DNA from: Pseudomonas fluorescens Q2-87
GTDB taxonomy: Bacteria > Pseudomonadota > Gammaproteobacteria > Pseudomonadales > Pseudomonadaceae
Reading direction: 5' to 3'
Length of the DNA stretch: 64,000 nucleotides
Assembly: GCF_000281895.1 (NCBI RefSeq)
Contig: NZ_CM001558.1
Span: 5,770,556-5,834,555, forward strand
The position numbers were made by a program, and so were the translations under genes. The notes under the pieces are model-generated. The model had not been told where the DNA came from. It saw only the letters and a list, made by a program, of their open reading frames with translations, and ran no database searches. Position 1 is the stretch's first letter, and each line of letters begins with the position of its first letter. Below are positions 57,072-64,000 of this stretch, in pieces.

Positions 57072-57608
57072 TCATTCATTGGACTCCCCCCTCATCGTCT
57101 TCGAGTGCAGGCGGTGAACATCCGCCAGCTTAAGCGCGGGCAAGAAATCCTCTGCCATCGGCACGCCTTCACGCACGATGATAAAGAAACGTCTCTGGAG
57201 CGTATTGATGATCTCGTCGCCATTGCTCAGGCGGCTGCCGACCAGCGCAATGTTGCTGTTGGCTTCCCCGGCGGCGGTTACGATCCGCGCCGTGCTGCCA
57301 TCGGCGTACACAACCTGGTCGCCTTTCTGCGCTGCTCGTATTTTCCAGCCATTATCCAAGGTGAACCGCAACGACGATGACGCTTGCTGGACCGTTCCGC
57401 CGTTACGAGTCTGGCTACCCTCAGTGGCTACTCGGTAAATAGCGAGTGGAGGATGAGCTTCGACTTAAGATTTTTGACGATTAATAAAGGCCACGACTGT
57501 TTCGTCGCAACCCTCCAGTTGCCGTTGCACCAAATACAAGTCATCCAAATGGCGGAGCGATTCATGAGAGATTTCGTTGGTGTAAGGGGCATGCAAAGAT
57601 GGACGCAT
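57072..57608 (-). pseudogene. PAAR-like protein gene interrupted by an in-frame TAA
   Basis: One continuous reading frame of 179 codons on the minus strand is broken only by TAA at 57467-57465. The first part (ATG 57608, 47 residues) includes SLRHLDDLYLVQRQLEGCDE and ends FINRQKS. The second continues VEAHPPLAIYRVATEGSQT, RNGGTVQQAS, then GDQVVYADGSTARIV, GSRLSNGDEI and REGVPMAEDFLP. The Gly-rich EGSQTRNGG and GSRLSNGDE segments resemble PAAR-type spike-tip proteins of T6SS. Between the TAA and the first usable TTG (57371) there is no canonical start, so the second part would lose its N-terminus. It looks like a recent nonsense mutation, for example TTA or CAA to TAA. Confidence 0.72.
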
Positions 57609-57971
57609 TTCCAGGGGCCTTATTCAGGGGTTTCAGGCAGCGTCCCTTTCCGTCGGGAAGGCGCACTGAGCCGGATGACTCGAAATAATGAATAAAACAT
57701 TGCAGCGCTGGCGAGTCGCAACCCCAAAAACACGGCATCTGTAGCGAACAGGAAACGTCGTAACTAGGAACGCGCGATTTCCTACAGTCGGGAGGAGCCT
57801 TACGCAAGTTACACCTTATTTTCCACCCGCCCCTCTTCTGCTGATTCAATTGGAGCAGCGCTTTTTTTGCCACTTGTCGGAACTGTCAGCTCTGACAGTA
57901 TCGAGGGGATCCGGGATAGCTCCAGTCTTTTAGACATCGTTGGGGCAACAGTCGGTAAACCGCTCGGCCTT
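57609..57971. other. Intergenic stretch with an 8+8 inverted repeat
   Basis: 363 bp between the PAAR-like remnant and the hydrolase. ACTGTCAG (57882-57889) is followed after CT by its complement CTGACAGT (57892-57899), a good operator candidate. A weaker TAGGAA/TTCCTA pair lies at 57765-57784. The hydrolase frame stays open through part of this stretch, but I see no start codon with a ribosome site. Confidence 0.55.
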
Positions 57972-58988
57972 ATGAGCCGCAACACGCGCCTCAGAAACAT
58001 TAACCTGGCTCCAGACATGGATAAAAAATTGATGGACACAATAGCCTGGTCCGGCCGCGCAGCCATGTCTACCAACCACGCCACATCCTCTTCGGGGAAA
58101 CAAAACAGCGTCGTTATTGACGGCGTGGAACTTACACGTGCCTATGCATACGTGAACGGCATTCGCCTGCACTACCTTATGAGCGGTGATGGCCAACACC
58201 CAGTTCTGCTGGTGCATGGGTTTCCAGGCAGCTGGCGTAATTGGGAGCCGTTGGTAGGTGCACTGGCGCGTGCCGACTTTACGCTGATCATTCCTGATTA
58301 TCGCGGTGCTGGAGAAACAGATATATCCATCAGTGGCTACGACAAAAAAAACATGGCACATGACTTACACGAGCTGGTAACGCTGCTGAATATCAAGCAG
58401 GTCGATATCGTAGGTCACGACATGGGGTTAATCATTGCCTACGCCTACGCAGCGTTATATCCCGAAGAAACCAAACACATCATATTGATGGATGGATTCA
58501 TTCCAGGTATCCCCGGCTGGGAAACCGCTTATAACGGGAACCCTGCGGCCGGCATTGCGAGCAAATGGCACTTCCGCTTTTTTGGCGAAACGGCCATCCG
58601 CATGATCCGAGGGCAGGAAAAAACCTACTTGGACATGTTTTTTGATGATTTTGTCTTCGAAGGCAACGACAAAGTGCCAGATGAGGTGCGACAGGCGCTG
58701 GTGGAAGACTACTCCCGGCCCGGACGCATGGAAGCCGCCTTCAAGCTGTATTCAGCCTGGATAACGGATGATGCGAATGACAACCAGGAGTTTTCCAAGA
58801 ATAAACTGACTGTTCCTGTGCTCACCATCGGCGGTGACCATTCGAGAGGAAAGACCTTGGCCGAGCAGGCCTTGTGCATCGCTACACAACCGCATTCATT
58901 GATATTGGTAGACACCGGGCATTGGGTGCTGGAAGAACAAACGCAGGCTACCCGCGAGGCGATTTTGGCGTTTTTGCGAAATAGATAA
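57972..58988 (+). CDS. Alpha/beta hydrolase (epoxide hydrolase-like)
   Basis: Alpha/beta hydrolase of the epoxide hydrolase/haloalkane dehalogenase branch. The oxyanion segment LLVHGFPGSWRNWEP is followed by IPDYRGAGETD and the nucleophile elbow VGHDMGLIIAYAYA, in which Asp is the nucleophile. A late GGDHSRG holds the acid and the final GHWVLEEQ the His. These support hydrolysis of an epoxide or ester of unknown identity. The start is uncertain: ATG at 57972, 58017 or 58065 all lack a clear ribosome site. I used the outermost, giving 338 residues. An inverted repeat upstream suggests regulation. Confidence 0.8.
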   Translation: MSRNTRLRNINLAPDMDKKLMDTIAWSGRAAMSTNHATSSSGKQNSVVIDGVELTRAYAYVNGIRLHYLMSGDGQHPVLLVHGFPGSWRNWEPLVGALARADFTLIIPDYRGAGETDISISGYDKKNMAHDLHELVTLLNIKQVDIVGHDMGLIIAYAYAALYPEETKHIILMDGFIPGIPGWETAYNGNPAAGIASKWHFRFFGETAIRMIRGQEKTYLDMFFDDFVFEGNDKVPDEVRQALVEDYSRPGRMEAAFKLYSAWITDDANDNQEFSKNKLTVPVLTIGGDHSRGKTLAEQALCIATQPHSLILVDTGHWVLEEQTQATREAILAFLRNR

Positions 58989-59053
58989 TGATCGGACGGT
59001 ACAGCCTGTACAAAAAAGTCTGAGCCCTTTTTCACACTTAGCCAGAGCCCGGA

Positions 59054-59986
59054 TCACTTGGAGCGTTCCGCAAGATTGAGAGATGCTTGCGTCGATAACT
59101 CCACCCCATCGTTTAACAACGCCACAAACGCCTTCGCCATCGGCGAGCGCTGGTCCTTGCGCTGCACCAGCCACACCGCCGAGACCGCCGCCGGGTCGAG
59201 CAGCGGCCGGTAGACCACGCCATCGATACGCATGCGTTGGTAAGACGCTGGCAATACCGAAACGCCAAGCCCCGCCGCGACCAAGCCAATGATGGTCATG
59301 GCTTCGCCGGCTTCCTGGGCGAAATGCGGGCTGAAGCCAGCGTCGCGGGCCAGGCTCAGGAGTTGGGCATAGAGGCCGCTGCCGTAGCTGCGGGGGAAGA
59401 ACACGAACGGTTCCTGGGCCAATGCCGAAAGAAACAGGCCTTCTTCATTGCCCTGGGCCAGGGGATGCTTGGCACTGAGCACAGCCACCAGGGGTTCGCG
59501 ACTGAGTTCGATTTCCCTGAGGGAGTCGGGCAATGGCAGCGGACGCATGATGCCCACCTCGATCGCGTCATCCAGCAGCGCATCGGCCACCTGGGTGCTG
59601 CTCATTTCCCGCAGGTTCAGGTGCACGGCCGGAAAGCGTTGGCGAAAGGCGAATATCGCCTGGGGAATGGTGGAGTTGAATGGCGCCGAAGAGGTGAAGC
59701 CGATTTTCAGCTCGCCCAGTTCCCCCAACTGGGCACGGCGGGCCACGTCAGCCGCCTTGTCGACTTGGGCCAATACCCGGCGTGCCTCTTCGAGGAACAA
59801 TCGCCCGGCCTCGCTCAATTCGACCCGACGATTGGTGCGCTCGAACAACCGCGCGCCAATCTCCTGCTCCAGGGCTTGGATCTGCTGGCTCAAAGGAGGC
59901 TGGGAAATACCCAGGGCCAGGGCGGCCCGGCCGAAATGCAGTTCTTCGGCGACGGCGATGAAGTAGCGCAGGTGACGCAATTCCAT
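59054..59986 (-). CDS. LysR-family regulator
   Basis: LysR-type transcription factor of 310 residues, start ATG 59986 (MELRHLRYF, the standard N-terminus; a TTG two codons earlier is less likely). The winged helix-turn-helix (AALALGISQPPLSQQIQALE) and two-lobed effector domain are intact. It is divergent from an MFS transporter gene with 119 bp between starts, so it probably controls that transporter in response to a small molecule. Confidence 0.92.
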   Translation of the reverse strand: MELRHLRYFIAVAEELHFGRAALALGISQPPLSQQIQALEQEIGARLFERTNRRVELSEAGRLFLEEARRVLAQVDKAADVARRAQLGELGELKIGFTSSAPFNSTIPQAIFAFRQRFPAVHLNLREMSSTQVADALLDDAIEVGIMRPLPLPDSLREIELSREPLVAVLSAKHPLAQGNEEGLFLSALAQEPFVFFPRSYGSGLYAQLLSLARDAGFSPHFAQEAGEAMTIIGLVAAGLGVSVLPASYQRMRIDGVVYRPLLDPAAVSAVWLVQRKDQRSPMAKAFVALLNDGVELSTQASLNLAERSK

Positions 59987-60105
59987 GGGCAATCCAATAG
60001 GTCGTAAAACGTCTTAAACAGGTCGAACAATATATTGGATAGAAAGATTACCCGGCTATATGCTTTTTCCATTGCCTGCCTGGCCGTGCTTCGCTGAGGT
60101 CCACC

Positions 60106-61383
60106 GTGAAAACTGCTCTCGCTCCATTGGCCCATGAAATCCCGCCTCGTGTGCAGGATGACGCCGTCGCCGAACTCAAAGACATTTACATCGAAAAAGG
60201 CACGCCGAAGTTCATGCGCACGGTGCTGGCGCTGTTCAGCGGTGGCTTTGCAACGTTCGCCCTGCTGTATTGCGTGCAGCCGATGATGCCGCTGTTGTCC
60301 AGGGAGTTCTCCGTCAATGCGGCGCAAAGTAGCCTGATCCTGTCGGTGGCGACCGGCCTGCTCGCCATCGGCCTGTTGATCACCGGCCCGATTTCCGACC
60401 GCATCGGCCGCAAGCCAGTGATGGTCGCGGCGCTGTTCGCCGCATCGGTGTGCACGATCGCCAGCGCGATGATGCCGACCTGGCACGGCGTGTTACTGCT
60501 ACGCGCCTTGGTGGGGCTGTCGTTGAGCGGATTGGCGGCGGTGGCGATGACCTATCTGAGTGAAGAAATCCATCCCAAACACATTGGCCTGGCGATGGGG
60601 CTGTACATCGCCGGCAACGCCATCGGCGGCATGTGCGGACGCCTGATTACTGGGGTATTGATCGATTTTGTCAGCTGGCACACGGCAATGCTGGTGATCG
60701 GCGGCCTGGCCCTGATTGCGGCGGCGGTGTTCTGGAGGATCCTTCCCGAGTCGCGTAACTTCCGTCCCCGCTCGCTGCACCCGCGCAGCCTGCTGGACGG
60801 TTTCACCATGCACTTTCGCGACGCCGGCCTGCCGCTGCTGTTCCTGGAAGCCTTCGTCTTGATGGGCGCATTCGTCACGCTGTTCAACTACATCGGCTAC
60901 CGCCTGCTGGCCGAGCCGTATCACCTGGATCAGGCCTTCGTCGGTTTGCTGTCGGTGGTGTATCTGTCGGGCATCTACAGCTCGGCGAAAGTCGGCGCGC
61001 TGGCAGACAAGCTCGGTCGTCGCAAGATGCTCTGGGCAACCATCGCCCTGATGCTCGCCGGCCTTGCGCTGACCATGGCCACGCCGCTGTGGCTGGTTGT
61101 CCTGGGCATGCTGGTGTTCACCTTCGGTTTCTTCGGCGCCCACTCGGTCGCCAGCAGTTGGATCGGTCGTCGTGCCCTCAAAGCCAAGGGGCAGGCCTCG
61201 TCGCTTTACCTGTTCAGCTATTACGCCGGTTCAAGCGTCGCGGGCACGGCAGGCGGCGTAGCTTGGCATCTGGCAGGCTGGAACGGGATCGGCCTGTTCA
61301 TCGGCAGCTTGCTCGCGGTGGCGTTGTGGGTGGCGGTAAAACTGGCGAAATTGCCGTTGCTGCCGGGGAATGTTCAGGTTTAG
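60106..61383 (+). CDS. MFS transporter (YnfM-like, 12 TM)
   Basis: Major facilitator of 425 residues with about 12 helices and a 40-residue cytoplasmic N-terminus. Motif A reads GPISDRIGRKPVM between helices 2 and 3, and a second-half copy reads GALADKLGRRKML. Similarity in pattern is to YnfM-like drug:proton antiporters; the substrate is unknown. The GTG start at 60106 has GAGG before it. It faces the LysR gene, which probably regulates it. Confidence 0.9.
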   Translation: MKTALAPLAHEIPPRVQDDAVAELKDIYIEKGTPKFMRTVLALFSGGFATFALLYCVQPMMPLLSREFSVNAAQSSLILSVATGLLAIGLLITGPISDRIGRKPVMVAALFAASVCTIASAMMPTWHGVLLLRALVGLSLSGLAAVAMTYLSEEIHPKHIGLAMGLYIAGNAIGGMCGRLITGVLIDFVSWHTAMLVIGGLALIAAAVFWRILPESRNFRPRSLHPRSLLDGFTMHFRDAGLPLLFLEAFVLMGAFVTLFNYIGYRLLAEPYHLDQAFVGLLSVVYLSGIYSSAKVGALADKLGRRKMLWATIALMLAGLALTMATPLWLVVLGMLVFTFGFFGAHSVASSWIGRRALKAKGQASSLYLFSYYAGSSVAGTAGGVAWHLAGWNGIGLFIGSLLAVALWVAVKLAKLPLLPGNVQV

Positions 61384-61407
61384 ACCAGGTCCCCAATTCG
61401 AACAGTT

Positions 61408-61869
61408 TTAGTTGATCTGGCCCAACACCACCCGCGCCTCAAGCACCCCGTCCCGCGCTTCCAGGCTCAACGACTGCAACGCCGTGCCGTCCCGCTCGTG
61501 TTGATCCAACCAATGAAGCAACCGGCTGGCATCGCCGCTGACGGTGAGTCGCAACGAGTCGCCGTCGATCTGCATTTCGGCCATGTCCAACCCCGCCGCC
61601 GTCGCACTGTCACTGGCTCGCACCGACAAGGGCCGTGTAGCGGCGCTCATGTCCCGGACGGGCTCGGCGCGCTGGATCCGGGCGCTCAGTTCGGCCTGCT
61701 GGCGATACTGTCGTTCGGCAATGTCCAGCCGTTGCCGGGTGGGTTGCCAGATCGAGGTATAACCCACCGCCACCCACACCAGAGCGGCCAGTCCCAGCAA
61801 CAAACCTCTCTCACGACGTGACAACCTCCCCCACGCCTGCATCAAGCCCCGCCATGCATTGACGTTCAT
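61408..61869 (-). CDS. gspM: Type II secretion protein GspM
   Basis: Inner-membrane platform protein of the type II secretion system, 153 residues, with one N-terminal membrane helix (about residues 21-42, GLLLGLAALVWVAVGYT), a coiled coil and a small periplasmic ferredoxin-like domain. It binds GspL and helps build the pseudopilus. The ATG start at 61869 shares one base with the gspL stop (TGATG). No gspN follows, so this is the end of the operon. Confidence 0.88.
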   Translation of the reverse strand: MNVNAWRGLMQAWGRLSRRERGLLLGLAALVWVAVGYTSIWQPTRQRLDIAERQYRQQAELSARIQRAEPVRDMSAATRPLSVRASDSATAAGLDMAEMQIDGDSLRLTVSGDASRLLHWLDQHERDGTALQSLSLEARDGVLEARVVLGQIN

Positions 61870-62972
61870 CAACTGTCCTCCAGCGTGAGGATGGCCTGCA
61901 CCCGATTGTCCTGCTTACTGGCGCTGCCCAATGCGAGGGGCAGCCCGTTTTGCTGTCCGCGCTCGCGCAACTGTTCGAGTTCGATGAAGCTATTGGCCGT
62001 CAACTGGATCTTCCAGCCTTCGCCTTCACGAAAATCGATGCGCTGCACCTCGACATTGCTGGCGCCAATGACCTGCTCCGTGAGACGCACCAGCCGCGCA
62101 ACTTGAGTGTCCCGAGGCGGCCCACCTCGGCTCTGCAAGGCCTGGAATTGTGCCGCCAGGTCGACGATCCGGCTTTGCCCGGGATACAGCGACCTGAATT
62201 GCTGCTCCGCCTGGGCATACAGGCGCCGGGTTTCGCTCTCAAGGAACCGCACCCGGGCCTCATTGAAAGCCCAACTGAGCACCAGTGCTCCCAGCGCAGC
62301 CACCGCCGCACCGCGCCAAGGCAGAGGCCGGCGACGCCGACGAAACTCACCCTGCAACAGATCGATGGAATGTCCACCGCTGCTCAGTAGCCAGTCATCG
62401 ATGCCCTGGCAATCTCGTGTTTCATCCAGCCAATGCATGTCCTCGGGCAAGCCCGGCTTGAGCGCCGCCAAGGCTCGGGCGGACAACGACAGCCGCGCCG
62501 ACAGCGCGCCGCCCAGCAACCAGCGACCGAACCAGCGCACGCCATACGCCTTGTCGTCAGGCAACAGATCGGCATCGACATGCACTGTACCCACATCGAT
62601 TCCTTGCTCAGCGAGCAGGGCCAGCAACGCTTGGAATCGGGCTCGCTGGGTCACGATCAGCGGATAGCGCTGTTGACGATCCCGTGGGCCGACGCTGATG
62701 TGCAGCGCCTCCAGGTTCTCACTCAGTTGCTCTTCGATGGCGAACGCAAGCGCCTGGGGTCGGGGATGGCGCCGTGAGGGCCACGGCTCGCTGCGCAACC
62801 CGCTGCACATTTCCATCGGCAACAACACATCGACGACATGCCCATGCAGCTCGCGGGCCGCTTCGTGCAAGGGCATGCAACGCCGTTCGCCCGCTGGCGA
62901 CCACACGCAGCAGGGCCAATTGGCGCAAGGCGCGCTCAAGCCGTCAGCGGTCAGGTAAAGCCAGGTTTTCAT
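61869..62972 (-). CDS. gspL: Type II secretion protein GspL
   Basis: Bitopic inner-membrane protein linking the GspE ATPase to the pseudopilus. The 367-residue product has a cytoplasmic actin-like domain (about 1-230), a single membrane helix (about 232-252, AVAALGALVLSWAF) and a periplasmic ferredoxin-like domain. The start is ATG 62972, overlapping the gspK stop by one base; a TTG at 62975 is less likely. Confidence 0.9.
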   Translation of the reverse strand: MKTWLYLTADGLSAPCANWPCCVWSPAGERRCMPLHEAARELHGHVVDVLLPMEMCSGLRSEPWPSRRHPRPQALAFAIEEQLSENLEALHISVGPRDRQQRYPLIVTQRARFQALLALLAEQGIDVGTVHVDADLLPDDKAYGVRWFGRWLLGGALSARLSLSARALAALKPGLPEDMHWLDETRDCQGIDDWLLSSGGHSIDLLQGEFRRRRRPLPWRGAAVAALGALVLSWAFNEARVRFLESETRRLYAQAEQQFRSLYPGQSRIVDLAAQFQALQSRGGPPRDTQVARLVRLTEQVIGASNVEVQRIDFREGEGWKIQLTANSFIELEQLRERGQQNGLPLALGSASKQDNRVQAILTLEDS

Positions 62973-63817
62973 CAAGGACGCTCGTTGGGGCTGATGGGCA
63001 GGAAACGACGCTGGAGCACCGTCCAGCGTCCGGTTAAGGGGTTACGCTCGATATCCGAGGCCAGGCGCAGGCGGCTGCCTGCGTGCGTCACGCTCACGGT
63101 GATGCGGAACCAGCGGCTGCTGACCCCCAGGCCATGGCTGCTGAGGCCCAATCCGGACAGCAACGGGTCGTTGGTAAAGGCCTGCACACTGGTGTAGGGC
63201 GCTTGCGCGCGTTGGCTGATCAACGCCTTGGCCGGCTCGGCCTCCATGCCGTCCAGGGTCATCAATAATCGCTGCGGTGCGGTATTGATGTTCAGTCGCG
63301 CCTCCTTGGGCAGCAGCACCACCCAGGGTTCCAGGCGGCGCAGCGTCTGGCCATCCATGTCTGGCAACAAACGCAATTGACTCAACTCCTTGACCGCCCC
63401 GACCTGAGGCAACACCAGCGGCGGTAGATCCAGCGAAGCGAGCAACCGCGTCCAACGGCCGAGGGTGACTGGGTCGATTTGGCCCCGGGCCAGTAACGCG
63501 TTGAGGTTCAAGCGCCCGGACAAATCCTCGATATCGATATGAAGCCTGGCGTCTTCCACTTCGAATACCGGCTCGAACCGAGCCCAATCCTGGCTCAGGT
63601 CCACGGGCCCGGACGGCGTAATCGCACTGCCTTCCAGCTTCGCCTGGGCCCAGGCTTCACCGGCCAACCCCAACTGCCGCAGTTGGACCTGTTGCAACTG
63701 CTGCGCGCTGCTTTTGAGCAACAGGCGATGACTGCGCAGCATGCCACCGACCAGCAGCAGCGCCAGGCTCAGCACCAGCAACACGCTGATCAGCGCCACG
63801 CCTCGTTGTCGATTCAT
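62972..63817 (-). CDS. gspK: Type II secretion minor pseudopilin GspK
   Basis: Large minor pseudopilin at the tip of the T2SS pseudopilus, 281 residues. The N-terminus MNRQRGVALISVLLVLSLALL is the short leader plus hydrophobic helix cut by prepilin peptidase after Gly6. The body has the helical insertion typical of GspK and ends in a beta domain (LNINTAPQRLLMTL is the family hallmark). It overlaps gspJ by 4 bp (ATGA). Confidence 0.92.
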   Translation of the reverse strand: MNRQRGVALISVLLVLSLALLLVGGMLRSHRLLLKSSAQQLQQVQLRQLGLAGEAWAQAKLEGSAITPSGPVDLSQDWARFEPVFEVEDARLHIDIEDLSGRLNLNALLARGQIDPVTLGRWTRLLASLDLPPLVLPQVGAVKELSQLRLLPDMDGQTLRRLEPWVVLLPKEARLNINTAPQRLLMTLDGMEAEPAKALISQRAQAPYTSVQAFTNDPLLSGLGLSSHGLGVSSRWFRITVSVTHAGSRLRLASDIERNPLTGRWTVLQRRFLPISPNERP

Positions 63818-64000
63818 GGCAACGCCCCCGGCAACAGCAGCACGCGACGGACCTGTTCGAAACGCCCCGTCGACAGGATCAATTCCAGCGCCAACGGCGG
63901 TGTATCACGCACCGTGTCGCCGCGCCAACCCCGTTGCGGATCGAACACACGCCAATCGAGGCTGTGTACGCCTTCGAGCAGTTTTTGCCGCTGCTCGCGG
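63814..64000 (-). CDS. gspJ: Type II secretion minor pseudopilin GspJ (C-terminal end only)
   Basis: The last 61 codons of a minor pseudopilin precede gspK and run off the right edge. The visible part, LLEGVHSLDWRVFDPQRGW and then LALELILSTGR, fits the GspJ C-terminal beta domain. The stop forms an ATGA overlap with the gspK start. The order J-K-L-M is that of standard gsp operons. Confidence 0.85.
   Translation of the reverse strand, partial: REQRQKLLEGVHSLDWRVFDPQRGWRGDTVRDTPPLALELILSTGRFEQVRRVLLLPGALP

Noticed and set aside
57562..57873. A 103-codon minus-strand frame upstream of the PAAR-like remnant
   Set aside because: It overlaps the real PAAR-like frame in another phase, lacks a ribosome site and is rich in Cys/Pro/Ser without pattern.

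Overview
The window looks like a chromosomal segment of a fluorescent pseudomonad (Pseudomonas fluorescens complex). Codon use is GC-rich almost throughout. It carries the putP/putA pair, nhaP2, mscK, selO, trxC, rlmJ and an arylpolyene locus, and it is dotted with the two REP families typical of this group (GTGGGAGCGGGCTTGCTCG and TGTGGCGAGGGAGCTTGCT types). No rRNA, tRNA, CRISPR array or complete insertion sequence was seen.

Layout. 1-8.1 kb: 3' end of a GAF-PAS-GGDEF-EAL c-di-GMP protein, msrA, rlmJ, a T6SS vgrG-DUF4123 pair without an effector, a DUF2165 membrane protein and a secreted polysaccharide lyase. 8.1-14.1 kb: divergent putP and putA around an array of GGTTGCACC operators. 14.1-25.7 kb: acyl-CoA dehydrogenase, a zapA-like pair, a chemoreceptor, nhaP2, mscK, selO. 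25.8-30.4 kb: higBA toxin-antitoxin, a small disordered protein, a LysR gene that appears to start at ATC, a YcaC-like hydrolase, trxC, an orphan parA. 30.7-49.4 kb: a nearly gap-free arylpolyene (APE) operon. It has the whole aryl-starter/FAS II-like set (KS/CLF pair, second KS, KR, two dehydratase domains, two ACPs, an AMP ligase fused to a dehydratase domain, thioesterase), transfer and export functions (acyltransferases, glycosyltransferase, LolA-like, MMPL, lipoprotein), and accessory genes: an aromatic amino acid ammonia lyase, a flavin halogenase-like protein, a methyltransferase and a CPA-type membrane protein. 49.7-57.6 kb is the accessory region: a 1354-residue DUF6543-type toxin-like protein with a RelE-like tail, a heavily structured leader, queC, a frameshifted VUT-type queuosine-precursor transporter, an XRE regulator in AT-rich DNA, a DUF6124 protein and a PAAR-like gene broken by an in-frame stop. 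57.9-61.4 kb: alpha/beta hydrolase and a LysR/MFS divergent pair. 61.4-64 kb: gspM, gspL, gspK and the end of gspJ of a type II secretion operon.

The most interesting unit is 53.77-56.27 kb. queC is preceded by about 200 nt of nested inverted repeats. A facing operon carries an XRE regulator and a VUT transporter split by a -1 frame change at a T6 run. The same nonamer, AACACCTTG, lies in front of both queC and the regulator. I read this as a small, probably mobile, regulated 7-deazaguanine (preQ0/queuosine) acquisition module; that reading is inference. Other points worth a look are the nonsense-split PAAR-like gene, the LysR gene with no canonical start, and the halogenase signature inside the APE cluster.
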